DNA of 37,191 nucleotides from an uncultured Prevotellaceae bacterium (GCA_937900485.1 CALCEL010000018.1:1-37191); one strand, 5' to 3'; numbered from the stretch's first letter, positions 1 through 8,500 are shown. The notes: generated by a model not told the origin, from the sequence alone. A program made the numbers and translations.

Positions 1-1907
1 CTGTGACTTTTCTCCCACATGGTCTGTTCCAGTTTACGATAAGTGGCAGTAGTATAGCGATTGTCAAATGCGAGGGCATCTTTTACCAAAGAGCAAATGC
101 TGTCTGCAATGAACTGACATCGCTCTGGAGTGTATATACTTCCATGAAGGATGCTGTATGCCGCCACAAACTGTTGGCGGAATTTGCTGTTTTCTTTGAG
201 ATTGCGATAAAGATAGACTATTTCGTTGGCATCCAAATCTTCCACATTGTTTGTGTTTTCCCAGGTCAGGTCTTGGTCGAAGAACACGAAGTGGAACTTG
301 CCATCATCCTGCGAACGATAGCCTTTCACATTATTGTTAGTCAGCACCCAGTCGCTGGTACCAGTGTAGCATATCGCAGCCATATAGCGCACAAATTCGT
401 CGATGTCAAGTACCTCTGCCATACAGGCATATCCTTCGTCTGTATCAGCATAGTATGACAGTTGTATCATCCTGTCGAAAGCCTCACGGGTACCGCCTTT
501 CTGATGATAACTTCCGCTACTATATTCAAAGCCGTCAATTTCGTCATCATCATAGCCATAGTTGGCAGCACCATGAAATCGGTTGCTCGGCTCCCGTACA
601 TTCATCATGGCTAAGTATTTGCCATTAATAAATACATGTACTGGCTGGAACTCTTGTGCATCGACATAGAATCCGCTTGTCGTCAGTACCTGTTGAGTGA
701 TACCATCTTTGATACGGGGACCACCATCAGTGCGATTGTTGTTGCCACCATTGCGAATCAGCAGTTGCTTATACTCTTGGTAGGGCTTTGTGGCAAAAGG
801 TGATTTTGGGAAATGCCCCTTACCATCATATAGTTTCTTGGCTTGCACCTTAAACGAGGCTGGCTTGAAATGGCGGCTCCATCCGCCAGCCACTTCAAAA
901 CTCGTTTCTTGATTGATGACCATCTGCCCATCTGCTGTCAGATACTCGAAATTGACGGGACGCTCCCAATCCATGTTGAGGTTGGACTTGCCTGTAGCGC
1001 CTCGTCCTGTGATGCCGTTAGTGCCATCCACATAACAGCCAATCACGTTGTCATAGAGATTGCGTGGGTCGGTGGTGACTGCTACAATTGGCAGATAATA
1101 CTCCCTGTCCTTGTAGATGTAAGTGCGTGTGACGACAGCGCTCGGAAGTTTGTCATCTGCGAACAAACGCAGTCGCAGCACAGTAGTCTTTGTGATGGAA
1201 AACCGTCCATTGGCACTTGTCATTCCATTGATAAGGGTTGGTGTGCTGCCATCCGTCGTGTAGCGTAGCGTTGTCCCATCGGGAATGGAAACATGCACTT
1301 CGAAGACCGATGTGAAGAGTCTGGAATCACTGTCAACCTCTGGTGCGGGTAAGGACTCATGTGCGAAATATCCCACATTGGCACTGCCTGGGGTAGGCAT
1401 GCCACAATACTGCCACTCTTCTGCATCCAGACTTACCCTTGCATAACTACAGCGAGGCATTGACTCCGGGTAGGTGAATGACAATTCTACATCCTTTCCA
1501 TTTCTCGACAGATATAGCGTGCCACCTTTCCTGTTCAACTTGAACCGCACCTGCCTTGTGGCATCAGGACCATATTCGCCATCAAGAGCGTTATGGTCGA
1601 AGAAAATGCACTTGTAGCTTCCCGGGCTTAAAGTTCCATAGCCAGTCAGCTTGTGTTTCTCCAATGTTCCTGCATCATCGCTGATATACCAGCCGTCCAA
1701 CGAAACACCTGACGCGGTTGGATTATACAATTCAATCCAGCCGCCATAATTGTTTGAATGGTCAATAGTCTGGTCGATGTTGGCTACACAGATTTCCGTC
1801 ACTATGAGCGTAGCGGAATTGCCACTGCCATTCTGTGCGTTAATGTGCAAGCCTACAGAAGCAAGAAATACAATACACCAAAGCCTTGTCTTTATGTTAC
1901 TTCGCAT
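1..1907 (-). CDS. Lamin-tail domain / CotH kinase family secreted protein, partial (3' end beyond left edge)
   Basis: The reading frame is open from ATG at 1907 to the window edge (635 codons). It begins with a signal peptide (RLWCIVFLASVGLHINAQ). Residues about 30-140 resemble a lamin-tail domain (TEICVANI, GGWIELYNPT, LDGWYISDD). Residues about 150-225 resemble a chitobiase/hexosaminidase C-terminal-type beta domain (LRYTTDGSTPT). The rest matches the CotH kinase-like fold: VHVFINGKYLAMMNVREPSN followed by FHFVFFDQDLTWE, with Asp residues where the family binds metal and nucleotide. CotH is an atypical protein kinase of Bacillus spore coats; the role of Bacteroidetes homologues on the surface is poorly known. 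The start lies inside the last codons of the upstream gene (11-bp overlap), suggesting translational coupling. The C-terminus and any sorting tail are not visible. Confidence 0.85.
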   Translation of the reverse strand, partial: MRSNIKTRLWCIVFLASVGLHINAQNGSGNSATLIVTEICVANIDQTIDHSNNYGGWIELYNPTASGVSLDGWYISDDAGTLEKHKLTGYGTLSPGSYKCIFFDHNALDGEYGPDATRQVRFKLNRKGGTLYLSRNGKDVELSFTYPESMPRCSYARVSLDAEEWQYCGMPTPGSANVGYFAHESLPAPEVDSDSRLFTSVFEVHVSIPDGTTLRYTTDGSTPTLINGMTSANGRFSITKTTVLRLRLFADDKLPSAVVTRTYIYKDREYYLPIVAVTTDPRNLYDNVIGCYVDGTNGITGRGATGKSNLNMDWERPVNFEYLTADGQMVINQETSFEVAGGWSRHFKPASFKVQAKKLYDGKGHFPKSPFATKPYQEYKQLLIRNGGNNNRTDGGPRIKDGITQQVLTTSGFYVDAQEFQPVHVFINGKYLAMMNVREPSNRFHGAANYGYDDDEIDGFEYSSGSYHQKGGTREAFDRMIQLSYYADTDEGYACMAEVLDIDEFVRYMAAICYTGTSDWVLTNNNVKGYRSQDDGKFHFVFFDQDLTWENTNNVEDLDANEIVYLYRNLKENSKFRQQFVAAYSILHGSIYTPERCQFIADSICSLVKDALAFDNRYTTATYRKLEQTMWEKSH

Positions 1908-2943
1908 ACACTTTCACCCCATCTTTAATATAAATACCCTTTGTTTGTTTTGACCACAATCTTTGTCCTTGGAGGTCATACACTCGATTCCTAGTTTGAG
2001 AAGATGGGTGTATGTTACTTATCCCAGTGGTGTACTCATTATCATCCCAATGAATTGTGTATTTGCCATTTGACGGAGCTGGCAGGCCATTGAATGTAAT
2101 AACATCCCTCCTGAGTGCTGAATTCCCGAAATTTACATGTGGTTCCAATTCCCAACCATACATCTTGTAGATGTCATCTCCGTTTTGGTAAAAGCAAATG
2201 TAGTCTCGGTGCGCATACCACCATTGGACATCCTCAATGATCAACCGACCGTCATCATAGTATGTGCATACCCTATAAGGCATGACTGATGCTTCGAAGG
2301 CTCCATCTATCCACCCAGAATCATGGGCATAGATTGGACCCGTGGTAATCTCCCTTGTGAGATATTCTCCCATGTCATATTCCATCCATAATGTTTGTGA
2401 GCATTCCACGTTCTCCATACTGCTAATCATGAAATGGTTAGTAAAGGAGCCGAAATCTTCTAACCACTGGTCGCGGATGGTGCCGTCAAGCTTCTTTACT
2501 ATCAGCAACTTCTTCATCACACTTTCTCCTTTTCCCATGAACGACATATTTACAAGAGTGTCCTTAACCATCTCTATTTCCCATTCCATGCCGTTGAAGG
2601 TAGTGAAATGGTCGCCAGCGTTAAGATTGAAGTCAAAGGCAAGCGTCTCCTTGTCGTTCTCAAAATCGTAGATATACATTTGCTTGTCAGCCCATCTATA
2701 GCCATACTGTAGTTTTACAGGGTTATAGGTCTCTTTACGGAAACGATAGCTATTGTCAAAGATACGATAATACTCCATCCCGTTCTCTGCAGTCTCTGCG
2801 ACACTATGGTACTCCATAATGGTTGGTTTCTCTTCCCCTTCTTCTAAAACGGCTATAGCCCAATAATGTTGAGCGTTCAGTTCAAATGAACTTAACGATA
2901 GCAGAACTGCAAAGACAGTCTTAATTACGAATTGCTGTTTCAT
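1897..2943 (-). CDS. Secreted protein of unknown function with C-terminal Por/T9SS-type sorting tail
   Basis: This 348-residue protein has an N-terminal signal peptide (KTVFAVLLSLSSFELNAQ). It ends in a tail typical of Prevotella secreted proteins, VYDLQGQRLW followed by KGIYIKDGVKVYAK, which in the family directs type IX secretion and surface attachment. The middle is rich in Trp, Tyr, Asp and Glu and looks like a beta-rich domain; I do not recognise it. It overlaps the downstream CotH-type gene by 11 bp. Its own ATG overlaps (ATGA) the stop of a short upstream reading frame that itself ends in a tail-like sequence. The overlaps suggest a co-expressed cell-surface pair. Function is unknown. 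Confidence 0.75.
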   Translation of the reverse strand: MKQQFVIKTVFAVLLSLSSFELNAQHYWAIAVLEEGEEKPTIMEYHSVAETAENGMEYYRIFDNSYRFRKETYNPVKLQYGYRWADKQMYIYDFENDKETLAFDFNLNAGDHFTTFNGMEWEIEMVKDTLVNMSFMGKGESVMKKLLIVKKLDGTIRDQWLEDFGSFTNHFMISSMENVECSQTLWMEYDMGEYLTREITTGPIYAHDSGWIDGAFEASVMPYRVCTYYDDGRLIIEDVQWWYAHRDYICFYQNGDDIYKMYGWELEPHVNFGNSALRRDVITFNGLPAPSNGKYTIHWDDNEYTTGISNIHPSSQTRNRVYDLQGQRLWSKQTKGIYIKDGVKVYAK

Positions 2944-3004
2944 ACTGAATTTCCGTTAATGCATTTTATACCCTTTCTAATATAGATACCCCAAAGGGGG
3001 CAAA
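2940..3004 (-). pseudogene. Possible remnant of another T9SS-type C-terminal tail
   Basis: The minus-strand frame ending at 2940 reads PLWGIYIRKGIKCINGN before its stop. The spacing GIYI, then G, then K matches the sorting tail of the next gene (KGIYIKDGVK). The sequence in front of it (3005-3164) gives no recognisable protein and overlaps the methyltransferase pseudogene on the other strand. I read it as the leftover 3' end of a deleted surface-protein gene; a chance match is possible because the motif is short. Confidence 0.25.
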
Positions 3005-3109
3005 GACTGCATCGCAACAAGTATTTTTTTAACAATGCAGTCATCGGGTTTCCTACCATATCATTATTGACGACAGGCAACCAATCATTATTACAAATTA
3101 CATCATAAA

Positions 3110-3892
3110 ATGCAGGAACGACATAATAATAGAAGACGCTAATTTGAGGAGTTGGCAGAGACATGTACGAAATTCTTTATTCCGTACATCAAACAATGGC
3201 ATGAGGTGGCTCCGGGAATGAACATCCTGGAGGTCGGATGCGGCGAGGGCGGCAATCTGCTGCCATTTGCAAAGGCCGGATGTAATGTGACTGGTGTGGA
3301 TATAGCACCCGGAAGGATAGAGGAAGCCAGGAGATTCTTCAGGGAGAAACAGGCTAAGGGCAGGTTCATAGCCGAAGACTTCCTCAAAATCAAAGGTCTT
3401 AAACATCAGTACGACATTGTTATATGTCATGATGTCCTGGAACATGTATATGACAAGGATGTTTTACTGTCACATATTGGTTATTCCCTATAGAAGGGTG
3501 GCGTTATTTTCATGTCATTCCCTGCATGGCAGATGCCTTTTGGTGGGCACCAGCAAATATGCAGGAACAGGATTCTTTCGCAAATTCCATTCGTTCACCT
3601 TTTGCCCAGAGTTTTATATAAAGGCGTTATCAGACTGGCAGGAGAAAGCGATGTCTGCCTAAACGAATTGCTTGCCATAAGACGAACCAGAATTACGATT
3701 GAAGCATTTGAAAGGCTTGTAAGTCAGACAGATTTGACGATTCAAGACAGAACCCTATACTTCATCAACCCACATTACAAAGTCAAATTTGGACTTACGC
3801 CACGCAGGTTGACAACTCCATTTTCATCTATCCCTTATTTGAGAGATTTCCTCAGTTCAAGCTGTTTCTATATTTTGAGGTGTAGCGATTAG
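3110..3892 (+). pseudogene. Class I SAM-dependent methyltransferase, broken by two in-frame stop codons
   Basis: One frame carries the whole protein: a short N-terminus from ATG 3110, a TAA at 3140-3142, then FEELAETCTKFFIPYI, the SAM-binding glycine motif (NILEVGCGEGGNLLPFA), the acidic residue of strand 2 (VTGVDIAPGRIEEARRFF) and the post-II motif (YDIVICHDVLEHVYDKD). A TAG at 3491-3493 follows, after which the same frame continues with KGGVIFMSFPAWQMPFGGHQ to a stop at 3890-3892. Both parts match one Bacteroidetes methyltransferase family whose usual length is about 250-270 residues, so the TAG replaces one internal codon without a frameshift. The gene is either dead or yields a fragment lacking the C-terminal half. 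Its substrate is unknown. It converges on the sigma-barrel gene. Confidence 0.7.
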
Positions 3893-3895
3893 AAA

Positions 3896-3938
3896 GAAGA
3901 ATGGTAAAGAACCCATGGGGGCAACTTTATCATTCTTC
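3896..3938. terminator. Hairpin between convergent genes, possible bidirectional terminator
   Basis: Arms at 3896-3909 and 3925-3938 are complementary over 14 bases with one G-T type mismatch, around a 15-base loop. It sits between the 3' ends of the methyltransferase pseudogene and the sigma-barrel gene. No long T-run follows on either side, so terminator function is an inference from position. Confidence 0.4.
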
Positions 3939-3977
3939 CTCACCTTAACCTACGGAAAAGAACACCCAGCCAAACTA

Positions 3978-5696
3978 TTACCATGTGATTCTCAATCCGA
4001 ATGGACATGTGAACATGAATGGGTGTTCTGTCCAGATGGTATGTGTATCACTGCCTGACGGGATAAACCAGTTGAATGTCGGTTCTACAAATAAGCTGGT
4101 ATTTGGAGCAAGCCTATACTGTACACCTACGCCTATGCCTGTCTGCCACTGCAGTGTCGGGGTAAAGTGCTTGCTCTCAGAATAAGCACTCTGCCAGTTT
4201 GTAAGATAGTTGCTGCTCACCTTCCCATAAACAGGTATGTGCAGTGCAACACCCGCAGAGGTGTATGCCGACAGACGCTTGTAGTCAATCCAGTTATAGG
4301 AAACACGAAGCGGTATGCCAAGATAGTGAACCTTTTGTCTGTCAACTATCGAATAGCCGTTCTCTCCCATATAGAACCGTGATTTAAGGATCGAATACTG
4401 TAAGCCTGTTTCAATACTCCAGTTCCTGCCAAGAGATTTTGTCAATGAAATGCCAAACGTGATAGGCTTTTCATGATGCTCCTTCTGCTCAATCTCACCA
4501 GTGTTGTGTTCTGCAATCTCCATCAGCGCAAGCGTATCGGCCGGCATGTCGGAATAAGGTATTGAATTCAGATGGGTGGCATACTCTTCCCATGTGCTTA
4601 CATGGTCGGGCAAAAAAACAGACGTGGCTTCCGGCTCGGGTAGTCGACTGTTGTCAACAGCTATAAGCTTGTAGGCACTCTGCGCCAATGCCGGACCGAG
4701 AGAACCTGCTGCGAGGAATTGCCACTTCTTTTTCTGCTTAGCAAGTTCCTCGGTGATATTTATCTCTGGAACAATTACTGGCTGGGTAATAGAATCCTTC
4801 TTTGTTGAGACAGTCGAATCCTCTACAGCTTCCGTTATCAGTACCTCATTGGTGATGTCTGTATTAGGCTTGACTCCTACGGAATCTGTATCAGGTATTG
4901 TAATCTGCATTTCTTCCTTATCGGTCAATGCTATTTCTTTTCTATGATGAGTGGAGATCTTGATTACGGGACTAAGGACAGAATTGTTGTCCTTCTCTGT
5001 AATGGTGTCTTTCCGCTCTGCTTGGATGTGTTCATTATTCGGCTTTGTTTGTCCACCACGTTCATCGACTTTTACGATTTCGTTCTGCCGTTTGCCTTCG
5101 TGATTGAAAATGAAATACCATATAGGCGCAATAAGAAACAAGACGGCAAGTATGCCAATAGCTTTATTGTCAAGGAGACGCTTCAAGACAACCTTTGCCC
5201 TTGCCAATTGCGATGAAGAACTGTGTGGTTTGATACCAAGCATTCCTGCTATCTCTTTATGAGAGAAGCCTTCGATGACAGATAGTCGCAAAATCTCACG
5301 ATAACCTTCGGGCAGTTGGTTGATAAGTTCCAGCAGTTCTTTGTAGTTCAAGTCTGCATCGGGAGAAGACGCTGAATCAACAAATACAGCATCCTCTTCT
5401 TTGATAGAGGAAATGGGTAGGATATGAACCCTATCCCGCTGTTCAATATGCTTCAGTGATACATTCCTGACAATAGATGTTAGCCATTCATTGAATTTTG
5501 AGTTGTCCCTAAGACTGCCAATAGAAACAAATGCCAGGATAAACGCATCATGGACAAGGTCACTGGCCACAGCCCTGTCCTCCCTTATGATACTCATACA
5601 AATCCCCACCATCTGAGGATAGTATGTTCTGTATATTGTGTCGAGAGCATCTTGGTTTTTCTCCTTTGCTCTCCGAATTAAATTGTCTAAATCCAT
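3978..5696 (-). CDS. ECF sigma factor fused to transmembrane helix and outer-membrane beta-barrel domain
   Basis: The protein has 572 residues, about three times a normal ECF sigma factor. Residues 1-90 match sigma region 2 (DLVHDAFILAF at 46-56, FNEWLTSIVRNV at 68-79). Residues 128-173 match region 4 (LPEGYREILRL, then the helix-turn-helix GFSHKEIAGMLGI). A single hydrophobic helix follows at about 178-197 (AIGILAVLFLIAPIWYFIF), then a polar linker rich in Thr, Asp and Glu to about 325. Residues about 410-572 alternate like an outer-membrane barrel (FGISLTKSLGRNWSIETGLQ) and end in PFGLRITW, an aromatic last residue as in BAM-inserted proteins. The inferred topology has the sigma domain in the cytoplasm and the barrel domain outside the inner membrane. 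Sigma genes beside genes for membrane-anchored barrel proteins are familiar in Bacteroidetes; here both are one open frame with no break. No TAnnTTTG box is evident upstream. Confidence 0.85.
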   Translation of the reverse strand: MDLDNLIRRAKEKNQDALDTIYRTYYPQMVGICMSIIREDRAVASDLVHDAFILAFVSIGSLRDNSKFNEWLTSIVRNVSLKHIEQRDRVHILPISSIKEEDAVFVDSASSPDADLNYKELLELINQLPEGYREILRLSVIEGFSHKEIAGMLGIKPHSSSSQLARAKVVLKRLLDNKAIGILAVLFLIAPIWYFIFNHEGKRQNEIVKVDERGGQTKPNNEHIQAERKDTITEKDNNSVLSPVIKISTHHRKEIALTDKEEMQITIPDTDSVGVKPNTDITNEVLITEAVEDSTVSTKKDSITQPVIVPEINITEELAKQKKKWQFLAAGSLGPALAQSAYKLIAVDNSRLPEPEATSVFLPDHVSTWEEYATHLNSIPYSDMPADTLALMEIAEHNTGEIEQKEHHEKPITFGISLTKSLGRNWSIETGLQYSILKSRFYMGENGYSIVDRQKVHYLGIPLRVSYNWIDYKRLSAYTSAGVALHIPVYGKVSSNYLTNWQSAYSESKHFTPTLQWQTGIGVGVQYRLAPNTSLFVEPTFNWFIPSGSDTHTIWTEHPFMFTCPFGLRITW

Positions 5697-5802
5697 ACAG
5701 TAAATGAGACCATCAAGAATAGCCTCATATATATAGATACGTTTTTATGGCGAAAGACTGCACGGGTATATCAACTTTTTCTGAACGTGATCAAACCTAA
5801 GG

Positions 5803-6167
5803 CTATTGCCATAGCGGTTCGCTCTCCCAACCACGAGGGAAGCCCATTGCGTTGATGTCAATGGACGGGTAGGAACTGAGTAGGGCATCAATCTTTGCCT
5901 TCATGTCGTTGTTCGGCGAAATGATGTTCAAGAAATACTTGATAATGCAAAGGTCAAAGTATATTCGAAGCGTATCGGTGGGCAAAGTTATCCAGTTGCC
6001 CGTCATACGGGTGGGAAGCATTGGACGTATGGTATTCTGCTTGTTCCATACACGGGCATGATGGCAACATGAGTTGCGGGTTAGAATATCCAGACTGGAG
6101 GATATGCATCAGAATATGTCTGCTTGAAGTGAACAATGAAATCTTCGCGTGAGCGGTAAAGTTCTAT
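5803..6167 (-). pseudogene. Remnant of an Abi-family (Abi_2/AbiD-F-like) gene
   Basis: Two frames together give the C-terminal half of an Abi-like abortive-infection protein. The frame from about 6167 reads IELYRSREDFIVHFKQTYSD then PPVW and meets a TAA at 6081-6083. The match then moves to another frame with CCHHARVWNKQN, RIYFDLCIIKYFLNIISP and GFPRGWESEPLW, ending at 5803. About 25 residues expected between the two blocks are missing, so there is a deletion plus a frameshift. The N-terminal half is absent; an in-frame stop lies at 6192-6194. Intact members act in phage defence in other bacteria; this copy cannot make a full protein. Confidence 0.65.
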
Positions 6168-6214
6168 GGCTGAAAACGGAAAGCGATGTTGTCACAAACC
6201 ATATTTCATTACAC

Positions 6215-6244
6215 AAAAAAGCGAAACAAAAGGTTTCGCTTTTT
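6215..6244. terminator. Bidirectional hairpin terminator
   Basis: Arms at 6221-6227 and 6233-6239 pair perfectly around a 5-base loop, flanked by A6 on the left and T5 on the right. It lies just past the stop of the acyltransferase gene on the minus strand and should end that transcript. The symmetry would also stop plus-strand transcription. Confidence 0.7.
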
Positions 6245-6292
6245 GAGGAGAAATTCACTTGCACCTTACGTTATCAATCGTCTCGCTGGTCA

Positions 6293-7231
6293 TCATTTCA
6301 GTTCTGACCTTTCGTGCACCTTTCCGTCGATGACCAGAAAACGTTTATCAAAACGCTCATGCGTGCGCTTCCACCTATCGTGCGACCAAAGCCAGAACTC
6401 AGGTGCACGTTGTATAGAATTCTCGAGCAAACGAAAATAAGCGTCAGTAATTTCAAACTCACGCATCTGCGCCGGTTCACGAGTGACGAGTTTGAACTCC
6501 GCCTCATAATATCCTCGTCTCACTCGTCTCACGTCAAGGTAGAAAACAGCCTGATTCAATTTTCTGGCTATACGTTCCGTACCAGACAACACGGCCGTAT
6601 CATGATGCAGAAAGTCGCACCAATGATGAATATTCCACCAAAAAGGAGTCTGGTCAGCAATATATCCGACCAATGTCGGTCGTCCCTCACGTTTATAATA
6701 CATGATTCTCCTCAGCGACTCATTCATAGGAATACACTCTGCTCCAAACCGTTGTCGTATGTGTAAGAAAAGTTTGTCGAAGTCAGGGTTTTCCAAAGGA
6801 TGATACAACTGTCCGCACACCACGTCATTACCAATCCACAGTGGCATTGACGTTATCCATTCCCAATTACAGTAATGTCCGAGATAGACAGCACAAGACT
6901 GTCCCTCATTCGTACATTTCTCAAGTTCCTCAACACCTTTGAACACAATACGTAGCTTCATCTGCTCCTCACTCATAGTCATCAACTTTATCGTCTCCAC
7001 AAGATAATCACAGAACCATCTATAGAAACCACGTTCGATAGCCTTATGCTCTTCCGGTTCACGTTCCGGGAACGATGTCACCACATTCAGCCACACCGTA
7101 CGTCTACGATAATGCAGCACATGGAACACAAATAAAAAGATGACATCACTCAGCAAGTAAAGGACCCGTAACGGGAGCAGTGACAGCAAATACCAGAAAA
7201 AATATACAATATAATAGAGTAAACTTCTCAT
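6293..7231 (-). CDS. Lipid A biosynthesis (LpxL/HtrB-type) acyltransferase
   Basis: This 312-residue protein is of normal length for late lipid A acyltransferases, which transfer a fatty acyl chain from acyl-ACP onto lipid A precursors at the inner membrane. It has an N-terminal hydrophobic anchor (residues about 5-38). The catalytic H-x4-E motif is GHYCNWEW with H119 and E124. Further conserved stretches are YHPLENPDFDKLF, GYIADQTPFWWN and EFWLWSHDRWKR near the C-terminus, which fits the family ending. Its gene stands alone, with a promoter candidate at 7315-7346 and a strong terminator after it. Chain specificity cannot be told from the sequence. Confidence 0.9.
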   Translation of the reverse strand: MRSLLYYIVYFFWYLLSLLPLRVLYLLSDVIFLFVFHVLHYRRRTVWLNVVTSFPEREPEEHKAIERGFYRWFCDYLVETIKLMTMSEEQMKLRIVFKGVEELEKCTNEGQSCAVYLGHYCNWEWITSMPLWIGNDVVCGQLYHPLENPDFDKLFLHIRQRFGAECIPMNESLRRIMYYKREGRPTLVGYIADQTPFWWNIHHWCDFLHHDTAVLSGTERIARKLNQAVFYLDVRRVRRGYYEAEFKLVTREPAQMREFEITDAYFRLLENSIQRAPEFWLWSHDRWKRTHERFDKRFLVIDGKVHERSELK

Positions 7232-7314
7232 AAAAAAAACATTTATCCAATCTCGTCACAAGTCCACGTCGAGAAAACCATGCGCTGACGTCACCTTAAC
7301 CGAGATAATCGCGG

Positions 7315-7346
7315 CAAAGGTACTTGAAAAAAACGAGAAATACAAG
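7315..7346 (-). promoter_or_regulatory. Bacteroidetes-type promoter for the acyltransferase gene
   Basis: On the minus strand TACCTTTG (7322-7315) has CTTG (7346-7343) 20 bp upstream. This would start transcription near 7308, giving a leader of about 77 bases. Confidence 0.5.
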
Positions 7347-7496
7347 AAAGACGACGCAAGACGGTGACACGTCATAAACACAGGTCCAGGGCAGCATAGA
7401 CATTACCATTTCTGACACCCGACAAAACGAGCAAAAAAGAAAAAAACAGACACATCCGCACATTATTCGTAAGTTTACGAAAAGAAATACGTCTCA

Positions 7497-7530
7497 TTTT
7501 TGCGGGCATAACGAAAAAAAACTATTTTTG
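7497..7530 (+). promoter_or_regulatory. Bacteroidetes-type promoter for the TlpA-like lipoprotein
   Basis: TTTTTG at 7497-7502 and TATTTTTG at 7523-7530 are 20 bp apart, a full match to the -33/-7 pattern of Bacteroidetes. The predicted start near 7537 leaves a leader of about 114 bases. Confidence 0.65.
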
Positions 7531-7650
7531 CACAGTCATGTCAATGCAGTCGAGTACGAAGGTGCCCCGTTTACCTGTACACGGCATATTGTAATGAACA
7601 CGTCGCATAGCGGTATTATACAATCACAAATAAAAAAACAGAAACAAACA

Positions 7651-8424
7651 ATGAAAAAAATCATCACGATTTTCTCCTTGGTACTCATCACAGTATCTGG
7701 ATGTGCACAGAAGGACACAAAACCAGCAGCCAAAATGACGGAGTCAGAAATAGAAGCTGCTATCGCCCCTTTATACGACAAACTCAACAGCATCAAAGAG
7801 GATGATCCTGACGGCGACGCCAAGTGCAAAGAAATGACATTAGAGTTCGTCAAAGCCAACAAGAACGATGCCGGCAGCTATGCCGTCGTAAGAGTATTGT
7901 CATACGTCATGGACACAGAAGAGCTCATCAAGTTCATTGACTCCGACGAGTTTTACAGCAAAAACGAGGCCATAAGCCATAACAAAGAAATTTGGAAAGC
8001 CAAGATAGCCACCTCAGCAGGCAAGATGTTCAAGGACTTCGAGGCCACCTATGACGGCAAGACCACCAAGCTGTCCGACTATGTTGGAAAGGGCAAGTAT
8101 GTCCTCGTTGACTTTTGGGCGAGCTGGTGTGGGCCATGCAGACAAGAGATACCAAACCTGATTAGCGTATACAACAAATACAAAGGAGACAAATTTGAAG
8201 TTCTTGGAGTTGCCACATGGGATGAGCCAGCTAAGACCCTCGAGGCTATAGAGAAGCTTGCCATTCCATACCCACAGATGCTCAACGCTCAGAAAGCCGG
8301 TAGTGACGCATACGGCATCTCAGGCATCCCACAGATTATCCTCTTCGGTCCTGACGGCACCATCATCAAGCGTGATCTTCGCGGTGACTCCATAGAGAAG
8401 ACCGTAGCAGAGAATCTCAAATAA
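7651..8424 (+). CDS. TlpA-like thioredoxin-fold lipoprotein
   Basis: The start at 7651 gives a 257-residue protein beginning with a lipoprotein signal (ITIFSLVLITVSGC, lipidated Cys18); an earlier in-frame ATG at 7528 falls in the promoter and is rejected. Residues about 20-115 form a helical region typical of these proteins. The C-terminal half is a thioredoxin/TlpA domain: VLVDFWASWCGPCRQEIPN with redox Cys160 and Cys163, and the cis-proline segment GISGIPQIILFG. Such proteins reduce or exchange disulfides in the periplasm; the partner here is unknown. The gene stands alone, with its own promoter and a perfect terminator. Confidence 0.88.
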   Translation: MKKIITIFSLVLITVSGCAQKDTKPAAKMTESEIEAAIAPLYDKLNSIKEDDPDGDAKCKEMTLEFVKANKNDAGSYAVVRVLSYVMDTEELIKFIDSDEFYSKNEAISHNKEIWKAKIATSAGKMFKDFEATYDGKTTKLSDYVGKGKYVLVDFWASWCGPCRQEIPNLISVYNKYKGDKFEVLGVATWDEPAKTLEAIEKLAIPYPQMLNAQKAGSDAYGISGIPQIILFGPDGTIIKRDLRGDSIEKTVAENLK

Positions 8425-8447
8425 AGAGTACAGACATGACAAAACAT

Positions 8448-8477
8448 AAAACGGCTGACCGCTGGTCAGCCGTTTTT
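8448..8477. terminator. Perfect 13-bp hairpin terminator between convergent genes
   Basis: Arms 8448-8460 and 8464-8476 are perfectly complementary with a 3-base loop. T-runs occur on both strands, so it should end the TlpA-like transcript and the convergent beta-galactosidase transcript. Confidence 0.85.
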
Positions 8478-8500
8478 GTTTACGATCATCTCGTGCGTGA

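Larger units (their letters stand above)
7232..7650. other. Divergent intergenic region, no gene seen
   Basis: This 419-bp gap separates two divergent genes and holds one promoter candidate for each (7315-7346 minus, 7497-7530 plus). A frame opening upstream of 7651 on the plus strand has no protein-like features before the lipoprotein signal and is read as leader. I see no RNA gene. Confidence 0.6.

Noticed and set aside
3140..3493. Stop-codon recoding (readthrough) as the normal way to express the methyltransferase
   Set aside because: Two different stop types (TAA and TAG) interrupt it, no recoding signal is seen, and every other gene here uses these stops normally.
7528..7650. Upstream in-frame ATG extending the TlpA-like lipoprotein by 41 residues
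   Set aside because: It overlaps the -7 box of the promoter and would bury the lipoprotein signal peptide; the ATG at 7651 gives a standard signal.
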